From Pyrocephalus nanus (Eukaryota; Chordata; Aves; Passeriformes; Tyrannidae): a stretch of DNA of 64,000 nucleotides. Shown here in pieces: positions 1 to 10,187 of the stretch (the stretch's first letter is position 1; the number at the start of each line of letters is the position of its first letter). The notes beneath the pieces are model-generated. The model saw only the letters and a list, made by a program, of their open reading frames with translations. It did no database searches and had not been told where the DNA came from. The position numbers and the translations under genes were made by a program. The stretch lies in NCBI GenBank assembly GCA_038380795.1, contig CM076263.1:12886709-12950708 (forward strand). Direction: 5' to 3'.

Positions 1-1174
1 ATGGACTCCTTTTAATATGAAAAGTTCTGATTAGTGATCCCAAAGCATGACCATTAAATCTGTGAAAACGTCTTTAATTGCTAGTAGATGTTGTATGCTG
101 GCAGTTTTGGAAATCCTGGAGTTCTTTGTAAGCACATTATCTAGCCATGAAAAGTATAGTGTCTTTCAGTAGGAAGTTGTTGAGTAGCCACTCTTTTTCC
201 TAGTGGAATTGTTTGAGCATAAAAATTGTAAACTCTTCTCTTAAGTGCAGTTATCCTCAGAAAGTTACTTAAGCTTAAAGCAGAAGTTTTGTGAAATAGT
301 CAGGAAAACAGTCATGCTCTGTGTGGAAATTGATAATACTAGGAAAAGTATGGTGCTTTCTGAAGACTTGCTTCTTGCATGAGGCATGGGCAGAGTCTGG
401 GAGAGGAGGTTGAACCCAAAAAAGTCCTATGGGAGATTCCTGCTTTTTGGGCTGTCATTGTAATCACAGCTATGATAAATTGTTCAAATTTTTACTTTAT
501 CTGTATCCAGAAAGACATTTGCAACAAAATGTCACTACTTCAGGTCATCTTTCTACTGATTAATATTTTCTCTAAGTTCTCACGTGAACAGTGAGGTTTC
601 TTGTATGTTCTTTTTTTAAACTGTATCTGTCATGTCAAGGTTAAAAAGTTGTGGGTAAACAAACATGCTGTTGCTATTAAGCAGAACAGCTAATCTAGGG
701 TGAAGCTGATTTATATGTTCTGAGTTGTAAAATACTGGAAATTCTCAAGCAGAGATCAAGGCTGTGATAGCACCATGGCACTAGAAAGTAATCTTCCAGC
801 TAATGTAAAGAATTTTATTATTTTTTTGTTAACAATCCACATTTTAACAAGTCTCCTAAGAGTCAAGATCATCCTTAATGTAGTGCAGTCATAAATTATG
901 GAATTGTAGGTCATATAAACCAGACCAATGCATTTGCCTCTGATAGCTCACTGTATTTTCATTTGATTTTTCTCATGAAAGGTAAAGTAGTTGTCAAGTT
1001 TACAGTTCCTTTTGCTGAAATCAATGGAGGCTTCTTTCCAGAGTCCCTTTGGAATTTGGATAAAGCTTTTTTACCTTTAGGTAAACAGTTTAGCAAAGAC
1101 TCATAACCTCAATCACATCCTTTCATGGCAGAGGGAGAAGGCAGAACAACACACTAGTCATTAATATTTTTGTT
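1..1174. other. unassigned AT-rich sequence
   Basis: No repeat family, gene or RNA is recognisable. The longest open frame is about 71 codons (379-594, plus), has no known motif and is of a length expected by chance. Confidence 0.6.
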
Positions 1175-1840
1175 TCATAGAATCATAGAATGTTAAGGAT
1201 TGGAAAGGGCCTTAAGGATCATCTAGTCTCCTGCCATCATCAGGTCTCCCCTGCCATTGGCAGGGACACCTCACTATAGCAGATTTCTCAAGGCCTTATC
1301 TAAGCTGGCCTTGAACGCTGCCAGGGTTGGGGCATCCACAACCTCTCTGAGCAATCTGTTTCAGTATCTCACCACCCTCACAGTAAATAATTTTTTTCCT
1401 AGTGTTTAATCTAAGTTTCCAGTCTTTCAGTTTGTGCCGATTACTCCTTGTCCCATCAGTACAGTTCCTGACAAAGAGTCCCTCTCAGGCTTCCCAGTAG
1501 CCCTCTTCAGCTACTGATAAGTTGCTATAAGATATCCACTCAACCTTCTCTTCTCCAGGTTGAACAACCCCAACTTTCCCAGTCTGTCTTCATAGGGGTG
1601 GTGCTCCAGTCCTCTTATCAACTTCTTGTCCCTCCTCTGGACTTGCTCCAACAGTTCCATGTCCTTCTCATATTGAGGCAACAGAATCATACACAGTATT
1701 CTAGGTGGGGTCTCATAAGAGCAGAGCAGGGGGGGAGAATCACCTCCTCATCCTGCTGGCTGTGCTTTTTTTGGTGCAGTCCAGGACTGAATTGGCTTTC
1801 TGATGCAAGCATATACTACTGGCTTATGTTGAGGTTTCCA

Positions 1841-2116
1841 TCAGCCATCAACCAAGTCTTTCTCCACAGGGCTGCTCTCAGTCACTTCTCTGACAAACCT
1901 GTAGGTGTGTCTGGAATTAACATGACTCAGATGTAGGACTTTGCACTGTGCTTTGTTGAACTTCATAAGATTTGCATCAGCCCACATCTCAAGTCTGTCA
2001 AGGTCCCTCTGGATAGCATCACTGTAATTCTTGGTATCCCTGGACAGACTCAATTCTAGCTGGGCCTTGGCTTCCCTAACTTCCCTCTCTTCCCGTACAA
2101 TTGTCTTCATTGTCAT
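1841..2116 (-). pseudogene. CR1 ORF2 remnant with reverse transcriptase deleted
   Basis: A 91-codon open frame reads EAKAQLELSLSRDTKN, typical of the CR1 linker before the reverse transcriptase. It continues without a break into [14 protein letters not shown] and FNKAQCKVLHL, which normally lie beyond the FADD active site. The catalytic domain is therefore gone, and the two sides happen to be joined in frame. It is open by chance of decay and deletion; there is no reason to think it is expressed. Confidence 0.8.
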
Positions 2117-2119
2117 CTT

Positions 2120-2414
2120 CTGAAAGATTCTTTTTTTGCTCTGAGTTTGCTCAGGAGCTCTTTATTGATCAGTGGAGGCCTCCTGGCATTTTTGACTGAT
2201 TTCCTCCTTGCTGAGATGCATTGCTCCTGAGCTTGGACAAGGTGATCCTTGAAATTCAGCCAACATTCTTGGCCCTTCTGCCCTCCAGGGCTCTATCCCA
2301 CGGGAGTCCACTGAGTATGTCCTTAAAGAGATCGAAGTCTGCTCTTCTGAAGCCCAGGGAAGTGAGCTTTCTGCATGGCCTCCTCACTGCCCCAAGGATC
2401 TTGAACTCCACCAT
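2120..2414 (-). pseudogene. CR1 ORF2 linker remnant
   Basis: In reverse complement, 2281-2360 encodes GFRRADFDLFKDI, a hallmark of the CR1 ORF2 segment between endonuclease and reverse transcriptase, followed by a WDRALEGRR-like stretch. Beyond this the frame is lost to stops and small indels. It is continuous with the endonuclease remnant beyond the inserted LTR. Confidence 0.8.
2410..2414. repeat. target-site duplication, left copy (ACCAT)
   Basis: ACCAT immediately precedes the TG start of the inserted LTR and is repeated exactly at 3227-3231. With one copy removed, the flanking CR1 reads through continuously. Confidence 0.85.
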
Positions 2415-3226
2415 TGTGAGGCAGTGGATTATTATATTGATTAATTATTGGCTCAGACCAACTTGTAAGGGTGGGTGGGGGTGGGGGGGGTGGGGGTGGG
2501 GGTGTGTGTGTGAAGGGACAGGTCAGATTTCACTAAATGGTTCCTTGACTCGATCCAGCCCCTTGGAGATCCTTGGGCAGCCCCATAGAAGCTGTCAATC
2601 ACTGGACACTGGGAACACTGCCCCATACCACACACCGGAGCCCCTGACCCAGCCCCAGATTGGATGACACAATGGAATTCCCACCTTGGGAGATGGGGCT
2701 GGCCACAGGGGTTAGAGCAAATAAAACTGACAATATATGGCCATTGCATGGTCATGGGCTGTGGTGCTGTTTCCTGGACCCCTGGTAGCTTGATCTACAC
2801 CAGATCTGTGGTGGTAGCTATAATTGTCTCTTCCCCCCCCTCTTTTTTTACTTGTTCTTCTTCTCCTAATCTCCTTTCTTGATATTTGGGTAACTAAAAG
2901 CTGGGTGGGTTGCATTGTGCTGAGCTGTATGGGTTAACGTGTGCTAAGTCATTGCTTTGTGAAAAGCTTTATTTTGGTTGAATGTTACCCTTTAAACTTG
3001 CCAAGTTTCCTTATTTTCTAAAGCTTGCTGGTAAAAGTGTGCTATTTGACCTCCTGAGAAATGTGTGCAGTGTCTTCTCCTGTGCACTTTCTAAAGGTAT
3101 TAAAAGAACTGAAGGTCTTTTTAATAGATCCAGTTAGCAGACTTTTGGAGCCTAGTATATTTTTAAAGTATAGTAAATTTTTTTTAAAAGTAAAGCCCTT
3201 CACTGAGCTTCACCTGGAGTCTTACA
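2415..3226. mobile_element. solo LTR of an endogenous retrovirus, nested in CR1
   Basis: An 812-bp block begins TGTGAGG and ends CTTACA, so it has the canonical TG...CA termini. It is flanked on both sides by ACCAT and sits inside CR1 sequence that is collinear once the block is removed. No internal retroviral region, primer-binding site or coding frame is present, so this is what remains after LTR-LTR recombination. A polyadenylation-like AATAAA lies at 2720-2725 on the plus strand, but other AATAAA-like sites occur on the minus strand, so orientation is not decided. The 5-bp duplication fits ERVL-type or some ERV1 integrases better than 6-bp ERVK-type ones. The exact family was not recognised. 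Confidence 0.8.
2469..2503 (+). repeat. G-rich tract with quadruplex-forming pattern
   Basis: Five or more runs of three to eight G are separated by single T residues, followed by a short GT repeat up to about 2512. The pattern satisfies the usual G-quadruplex motif. It lies inside the solo LTR, about 55 bp from its left end. Confidence 0.85.
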
Positions 3227-3231
3227 ACCAT
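3227..3231. repeat. target-site duplication, right copy (ACCAT)
   Basis: Exact match to 2410-2414, directly after the CA end of the LTR. The CR1 sequence resumes with CTCATGGTT. Confidence 0.85.
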
Positions 3232-3285
3232 CTCATGGTTCACTTCAACCTAGGCTGCCTTGGAGCACCAGCTCCTCCCGCTTAG

Positions 3286-3420
3286 TGAGTACAAGGTCCA
3301 GCATGGCACCTCTCCTTATTGGTTCCTCAGTCACATGTATAAGGAAGTGATCATGGACACATCCGAGGAACCCCAGGATTGCTTGAGCCCTGACATGTTG
3401 TCTCTCCAACAGAGCTCATA
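3286..3420 (-). pseudogene. CR1 endonuclease C-terminal remnant
   Basis: In reverse complement the sequence encodes CWRDNMSGLKQSWG. After a frameshift it encodes TEEPIRRGAMLDLVLTK, matching the end of the CR1 apurinic-like endonuclease domain, where the RRGA-LDL-LT segment is conserved. The frame is broken at least once, so no functional endonuclease is encoded. It belongs to the CR1 copy split by the LTR. Confidence 0.8.
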
Positions 3421-3590
3421 CTCCACGGGGCTGTTTAAATCTTTCATGGATGTTCATGGCAATGCCCTCTCTGCACCTAATTGGCTCACCAGGGTTTCTG
3501 GATCCAGAGGGGGCTCTGGGCTCATGATTGAGTGTCCCTGAGCTCAGGAACCCTGCTGTACTCCTCAGTCTAACACTCACCCTCAGACTT

Positions 3591-4713
3591 ACCCTGCTGA
3601 TTTTTGAATGACATCTTGGAAGTCATACCTTGTAATGTTCCCTCCATGTGATATGATATTACATGATAGGTATATTTATCACATGTTCAGTGGGTGATGT
3701 TCTTATAATCAGTTTCACTATCTTAACATTTTAGATAAGAAATCGTATGTGTGCACATACATGTAGATATATCTGTATACATGCATATACAAGTGTAAAC
3801 CTAAGGGCAGATGCTTTGTTTTTATCCCAGAGTAAAAATTAAGGCATTCATTACCTCATTCACATTTTGAACATAGAATGTCATATTTAAAGAATAAAAA
3901 AATTAACAAACCATTGTGTTAAAGACAAATGTGTGCACCTGTCACTTTCAGTGACCGTGTTCATCCAGAAAAAATTAAAAGACAGACATGAGGGGTACAT
4001 ACTCTATGGAGCCTGATGTAGAAATTTCCTGTGCAGAATAATCCTTAAACTGTTAAGATTGCTGGTGTGCTACCTGTTTTCTAGTTTAAGTGAAGTCCAA
4101 TTCAATGGAATAAGTATTTCAGGAGAGGTTCTGATATATGAGTAAAAGAATGATTTCAGCCTTTAGAGCATTGACTAGTTTTTGCCATCCTTGTCCCTGT
4201 TCTTCTACATACTTCCTACCTTTGGAGAAATAAAAGTAGGTGACACCAAGGCCTGGATGAGGTGATGAAGATGTATAGCAGGCAGGTGAACCTAAAAATT
4301 AGGGTGTGTGTGTAAAGGTTCACTCTCACTTGCAGAGCTCATGTGGCTGAGACTGCTGGTATGAATGGTTAGGGCCCTAGTTAAGACTCCTCAGTTTTAA
4401 TGCTAGTTTTTATTTTTGCCATATTCATGTGGCCTTGCAGTAGGGATTTGATTTCAGGTTTATCACTTTCTGTGACATCCCAAGCATATACTGGTGCATG
4501 GGCTTGTTCATCCCCAGGAGAAGGAGCTTAAACCAGGGCTTTAACACCCTACCCTGTTGGTTAGAGGGGTAGGCTGGAAAAGTATAAGGTCGGTGTGTCA
4601 TAATAATTATGTTAGATAGAGTCACCTCAGCCTCCAGTAAATTCTCCTCTCTGGATTTCCTTTGCTGTTGAGACAACGCTGAAGAGTATTCCTTGCAATG
4701 GGTAGTTCTTTAG
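3591..4713. other. unassigned AT-rich sequence
   Basis: No recognisable gene or repeat family. The longest open frame is about 83 codons (4425-4676, minus) and carries no known motif. Confidence 0.55.
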
Positions 4714-4780
4714 TTTTGGAAAAAAACCAAACCAAAACAAACCAGCAAACAAACAAACAAAACCAAAACCAAAACTCACC
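4714..4780 (+). repeat. A/C-rich low-complexity tract
   Basis: Irregular AAACC, AAAC and CAAA units with almost no G or T. It borders the GC-richer block that follows. Confidence 0.85.
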
Positions 4781-4785
4781 AACTT

Positions 4786-6290
4786 TTAGAGCAACTGAAA
4801 GTTTATTTGTCTCTGTGAAAGGAGACCTGAGACCTGGACATGCAGAAGTGGCAGTGCCAGCATGCCATTGTGGACGTAGCCTCCATCCCCAGATGGGGGG
4901 CTTTCTATCTGGCCACTCACTCCCATATGCTCGGTGGGTTTCACATCCAGGAACTTCTGGGTACAGGAGCCTGCTGGAAGATGGTGCTTGGTGGCACTGG
5001 AACTCTGACACTCCTCAAGGACTGGTCACTTCCCCCAAGCCTTCTTCCCTGAGCTGCAGTCTTGTTGCCCGTGAACATGTAGTGCTGCCACAGGGATCTG
5101 CTCTGGGATCTCTCCCTGGCTTGTTGCTCTTGGGGCAGGCAGGCGGGCCAGCTCTGTCCCGTTCTTCCACAGTAGAAGGCTGCCTGCAGAGTGGGCATGC
5201 AGCTCTCATCATTGCCTACTGCTGGATGCAGCCAAAGAAGAATCAATTGAAGCACGAGGCCAAGCAGGCTGTGTTGCTGATATTTCTTAAGCAGATGGGA
5301 CATGGGTCATCTCATACCTCTGACTGCCCTGCCTGCTGTGGGTGTCTCCTGCTGACTGATACAGCAGAGCCACTCTCCTCCAGAGCTTCCTCATCAGCTG
5401 ACATGATGTCCTGCAAGAACAATTGTGCCATGTGCCTGAGCTTACTTCATGCTGAGGGGAAAAGGATCAGAACCTAAGTAATTGATGAGACAGGGAAGTT
5501 CTAGGCTACCCAAAGAGCCCTTCTTTCTTTAGGATTGAAAAGCAGCTGCAGCAGCTGCTCTGTGAGGCAGCCAGACCACTGAGCTGCCCTACACACCTAC
5601 CCTCTTGACTTCCCCCTGGAACACTTCCCACCGGTCCCAGATGCCAGCATTAGCTCCCAGGCACACAGCATGGCTTGAGCTAGCAGAGAATACCTGAAGA
5701 ACAAGGTGGTCAGGGAAGGCAGAAAAACTCTCTGGGAGCCTTCAGTGAGGTCTGTGGCTCCAGGACAGAAGCGATGCTGGGCCCCACAGCCAGGCAGAGA
5801 TGAGAGGAGTGACAGAGCAGTCCCAGCTGAATGCTCAGTGGGCTGCTCTCACCAAAGCTGAGCACCAAACCCCAGCCCATGGTCCTGATCAAGGATGTTC
5901 TGTGTGTGAGCCTGCAGAGTCCTGGGCAAAACATGCCAGGAAGAACCTGCAGCTGCTGAAGAGCAGCAGAGCTAGGGCAGCCACAGCTGTTCTGCAGTGA
6001 CAGCACAGGGCTCTAGGGGACTGCCCCCATGACCATCACGCAATGAGGGCAGCAAATGGCGTGAAGGGAGAGAGCCCCTTCTTCACAGGACATTTGCCAT
6101 CCTTTTGTGTCCTTGTATGGGGAAGTCTCAGGCTTGCCAGGCCCTGTGTTGAGAGACTGGTGCCCCTGAGCTCAAGGGCCTTGAGGGGCAGAGTCAGGCT
6201 GAGATCACTGAAGGGATCTGGCACTGAAGAGATCACCAGGATACCCCCACCCGCACTTCTCTGCTGACACTCTTCCTAGCACTTACTAGA
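4786..6290. other. GC-richer block of unknown nature with a 259-codon open frame
   Basis: This 1.5-kb block is visibly richer in G and C than its AT-rich surroundings and is not recognisably CR1 or LTR. The longest open frame in the plus strand runs 4698-5477 (259 codons), starting in the A/C-rich tract so that its N-terminus is low-complexity NQTKTNQQTNK-type sequence. The rest is Ser-, Leu-, Cys- and Gly-rich, without a domain I recognise. Other frames are open too (120 codons at 4941-5303 minus; 98 codons at 5710-6006 minus), which points to low stop-codon density rather than selection. CpG is sparse, so it does not look like a CpG island. Possibilities are an unrecognised old retroviral segment, a non-coding transcript or unique sequence. 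No function is assigned. Confidence 0.4.
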
Positions 6291-8357
6291 ACTGCTTTAA
6301 CAGACCCCTTATGGTTTGTGATCCATATACCTTGGATTTCCACATACATGAATCTGAAGACTACCAGGTTGTTTCCTTCCTCTGCTCTATTTAAATTGGA
6401 TGAAGATAAGGATAGAGACTTTTTTTTTGTTTGTTAGTTTATTCCTAGAGAAGAATAAATTACAAATGTAATTTTAATACAGCATTTTAAAGCATCCTGA
6501 GAATAGACTAATAGAACTACCCTCTTCCCTCACACAAGGGACACAAATGCGACATATACGCTTATTCCTTTGTCTCTCTAAAAGAGGAAATTGTTGTCGT
6601 GTCAAACTGACAAAAGACATCTGGAGCAATGCTGCCTCAAGACGTGACAGACGGGGATAAAGTATTTGGCTGTTTCCTGGAAGATATGTTTATTCACTTT
6701 ATAAACAAAGAGAGACTTTATTAAGCTTTTTGTAACTGCTATATTTTTTAGATTTATACTGGCCAAATTGCCTTGCAATGGTTTTCTAAATTGAAGCATC
6801 GGGCATGAACTTGATAAAAAGATGGGTAACACAATTATCAATTACTTTATGAGCTTTTTTCCCTATTTCTATCCAAAATAATAACCTTATCTTGATGATT
6901 TGCCTACACTTAACAAAACTTACTTATGAGTTTGATATTTTGGACTGAGAATTGTCACTACTTGTATGTGAAACTTAATGTGTCCAACTCATATCTCCAA
7001 ATATCAATAGCTGGTGAATTTACCTTTAAACAAATACTTTTGTGGACAATGACATCAGCAAAAAATGCAAACAAAGACAAAATTTACTCCAAGTGGCTGA
7101 GCTGAGAACATATGGTGAGTGGTTTCAAAGCTGCTGTGTGATAAGTAAGAATGGCTTCTTACTCTTATGTACAAGTCAGCTCTGCTGCGTTCTCACCTAC
7201 TTCCCTGTTAGTTCAGCAGCCTTGTATCCCTGCTCAGACCATCTTCCCACCATTTTGATTTGCTCTGCTTATTCTCAGTCATCTAGAAAGTTAAATTATT
7301 TTAAGCTCCTTCTTTCAACTTTACAACAGCATAGACTTTACTACCTAATCACTTGTTTCTCTATATCCTCTTACCAAAATAATGACTAATTTAGGTAATA
7401 CATCTGTTCAAATTAATTATTGAAGTCACTGCTCCAAGAGTCCTGTGTTATTGTAGGCAACTGTAAGGCAGTTAGTCTGTGGTCTTCTGTGGCAATCAGC
7501 AACGTTAACTGACTGTAAATGAAGTCACTTGTTTCTTCAAACTTACGTATAAATATTTTCAATCAAGGATGTCTAAGGCAACATCTGCAGTTAGGTATAT
7601 AGAAATGAAGGCAAAGATGAACATGAAAGCAGAGAATTTCTCCAACATGTTGGAAAAAGATATTCCATAAGGAAAGATGATATTGCACTCAATCAGAGAA
7701 ATTTTGATAGCTCTGTAGTATGTCACTGTATATTTCAGCCGAAATAAAAATATTTGTTGAGATGAGTAAAGTTCACCATGCTGCTTAGGTTGTGTTGGGG
7801 CAAGAAAAAATGTACATGTTTTACATTTTTAAATACTTTGAGTTTCTTTTGTGATTGTTCAGACAGATTTTTCATTGCTGGTTTTTAAAAAATCTGTATT
7901 ATGATGCAGATTTGAAAAATCCTTAAAATTTCTGTGGCAGCCTGAAATTTCTAAACTAAAATGTCTTAACCTCCAGATTATTTTTTAATTTTTATTTTTC
8001 TTTTCAAAGAAAGTAAAATTAAATGTCTAAAACTCACATATATGAAATAATATTTCCTTCAATATAATCCTGCTAAAAAGCTTTACCAGCAGTATTTTAA
8101 AGATACGTAGCTAAACAAGTTTGTGGTAGCTTCTTTCTTATGAGGTAATGTGTTTTGAAATAATATCACAGAAGAGAAGCGTGTATCTTACTATCTCGTA
8201 CTTTATTGATTCATCTTGCCATAATGTAATCATAACTTTCATAGTGGAAGTGCAAAGATTTTCGTATTTGTTTGATTTTTCATTGCTGCATTCACAGCAT
8301 ATTTGCCCTACCCCATGCCAACCAACTAAACTGTTTTTTTGTGGACCTTATGTTCTG
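6291..8357. other. unassigned AT-rich sequence
   Basis: Nothing recognisable. The longest open frame is 115 codons (7042-7389, plus); it has no known motif and is probably a chance frame. Confidence 0.55.
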
Positions 8358-8374
8358 AAAAAAAAAAAAAAAAA
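8358..8374 (+). repeat. poly-A run
   Basis: An uninterrupted run of 17 A. The upstream sequence is not recognisably a processed pseudogene. Confidence 0.9.
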
Positions 8375-9167
8375 GAAAGATGACATTGACTCCTCAAGCT
8401 GTGGTTTAGAGGCATGATTTTTGTCAATTCCCTACAAGTAAACAAAAAAGTCTGTTTTTATGGAACAGATATACTTTATAAATGGTATTTAATTTGTATT
8501 TATTGTGTCTTTCACTGAAGTGCTGCATAGAAAATTACATGTTTACAATATGATTTGAGAATACTGGGTTCCAAAAGATTTATTTTTAACGTATTCCAGC
8601 CTGTGAATTTCTAATGTACCCGAGAAGATCATCCTTCTACAAACGGCCCATTGGAGTCTAGCCTAAGGTTCATCCAGGGTTCAGATACTTCATTACCACC
8701 AGGCAGGAAATGAGCAAGTTAGACTTTAGACCAATATTGCTCTGCAAATAGCAGTAGAATTTGCTGACTAACATCTGATCTCTGATTCATCACTTACAAT
8801 TAACATTGCTGTTATTCGAGACATCTAGAAGCACTGGAAACACCAGCAGTAAACATTTCATTTATTTGCTAAATAGCCAAGACTGAGTATAGAGGCATGG
8901 GTAGAACTAGATGGAAGACTGGACAGATAAGATAAAGGAAAGGTGAATGGTGGGGGCATAGAACGAAGGTTGTAGAAATCACTTAATAGCTATGTCATTG
9001 CGATGTTGATGTATTTTTAATTAAACGTACAAGAGTTCTTTGATATCTGATCAGGATTGAGACACCTTTGTGTCTCAGCATGAGTATTCCCATAATTTCT
9101 TTTTTGGACTTGCACCTTCAATAGCACCTGCTGTGTACAGTAGGCACACTGCTTTCAAATAAGACTT
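8375..9167. other. unassigned sequence
   Basis: No gene or repeat recognised. Confidence 0.55.
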
Positions 9168-10187
9168 AGAATCATAGAATCACAGAATCAGCCGGGTTTA
9201 CTGTGTCTCTATATGCTCTTATAATGGGATATAGGGATGGTGAATCCACCACTTCCCTGGGCAGCCCATTCCAATGTCTGATTACTCTCTCTGTAGGAAA
9301 TTTCTTCCAAATATCCAACCTAAACCTCCCCGGCAGAACTTAAAACAATGCCCTCTTGTCCTACTGCTGGTTGCCTGGAAGAAGAGACCAACCCTCACCT
9401 GGCTACAACCCCCTTTCAGGTAGTTGTAGAGAGTGATGAGGTCTCCCCTGAGCCTTCTCTTCTCTAGGCTAAGCAACCCCAGCTCCCTCAGCCTCTCCTC
9501 ATTAGGACATGTGCTCGAGTCCCTTCACCAGCCTGGTTGCTCTTCTCCAGACCTGCTCCAGGACCTCAATATCCTTCCTGAACTGAGGGGCCCAGAACTG
9601 GACACAGCACTCCAGGTGTGGCCTCACCAGCACTGAATACAGGGCAAGAATCACTTCCCTGCTCCTGCTGCCACACTGTTCTTGATCCAGGCCAGGATGC
9701 CATTGGCCTTCTTGGCCACCTGGGCACACTGCTGGCTCATGTTCAGCTTCCTGTCAATCCAAACTCCCAGGTCCCTTTCTGCCTGGCTGCTCTCCAGCCA
9801 CTCTGTGCCCAGCCTGTAGCGCTGCAGGGGGTTGTTGTGGCCAAAGTGCAGGACCCGGCACTTGGCCTTGTTGAACCTCATCCCATTGGAATCAGCCCAA
9901 CTCTCCAGCCTATCCAGGTCCCTCTGCAGAGCCCTCCTGCCTTCCAGCTCATCGACATTCTCCCCCTCACTTGGTATCATCTGCAAATTTGCTAATGATG
10001 GACTTAATCCCCTCATCTAAATCATAAGTAAAGATGTTAAACAGGACTGGGCCCAGCACTGACCCCTTGGGGACACCACTGGTGACCAAACACCAACTGA
10101 ATGTAGCCCCGTTCACCAGCACTCTCTGAGCCTGGCCTTCCAGCCAGTTCCTAACGCAGCAGAGAGTGCCCCTGTCCAAGCTGTGGG
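9168..10187 (-). mobile_element. CR1 LINE, 5'-truncated, relatively young
   Basis: The element begins at the low-coordinate side with AGAATCATAGAATCACAGAA, the reverse complement of a CR1 3' end. It continues through the ORF2 C-terminal region and the reverse transcriptase active-site region, and stops abruptly at 10187 within the sequence encoding the region before the GVPQGS motif. The abrupt loss of similarity is normal for CR1 5' truncation. It closely matches the plus-strand copy at 18447-19752: over about 115 bp (9781-9900) I count only about three differences. The last part before the 3' end (about 9188-9237) differs from the usual CR1 3' UTR. Confidence 0.95.
9282..10179 (-). pseudogene. 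CR1 ORF2 reverse transcriptase, C-terminal fragment, frameshifted
   Basis: Read on the minus strand, the first part (10179 down to 9967) encodes [20 protein letters not shown] and the catalytic FADDTK box. A frameshift near 9960 moves the reading to a second frame (to 9651) with [19 protein letters not shown] and [17 protein letters not shown] third frame (9729-9502) carries [18 protein letters not shown], and a fourth (9476-9282) [20 protein letters not shown]. Order and spacing match CR1 ORF2. The active-site aspartates are present, but the protein is broken at least three times and lacks its N-terminal half and endonuclease. Confidence 0.9.

Larger units (their letters stand above)
1175..3590 (-). 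mobile_element. old CR1 LINE, interrupted by a solo LTR
   Basis: The low-coordinate end carries the CR1 3' terminus in reverse complement (ATAGAATCATAGAATG). Reading upward are the reverse complements of the ORF2 C-terminus (1300-2020), the linker between endonuclease and reverse transcriptase (2030-2414) and, after an inserted LTR, the end of the endonuclease domain (3232-3420). Frames are broken by many stops and indels, so the copy is old and dead. The reverse transcriptase core, normally about 1.2 kb, is missing: linker sequence joins directly to sequence downstream of the catalytic box near 2020-2030. The 5' limit is uncertain, because similarity fades between about 3420 and 3590. CR1 is the dominant avian LINE and inserts 5'-truncated copies by target-primed reverse transcription. 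Confidence 0.9.

Noticed and set aside
4698..5477. 259-codon frame as a protein-coding gene
   Set aside because: It starts in a low-complexity A/C tract, shows no domain or splice context, and several antisense frames are open as well. It is kept only as part of an unexplained GC-richer block.
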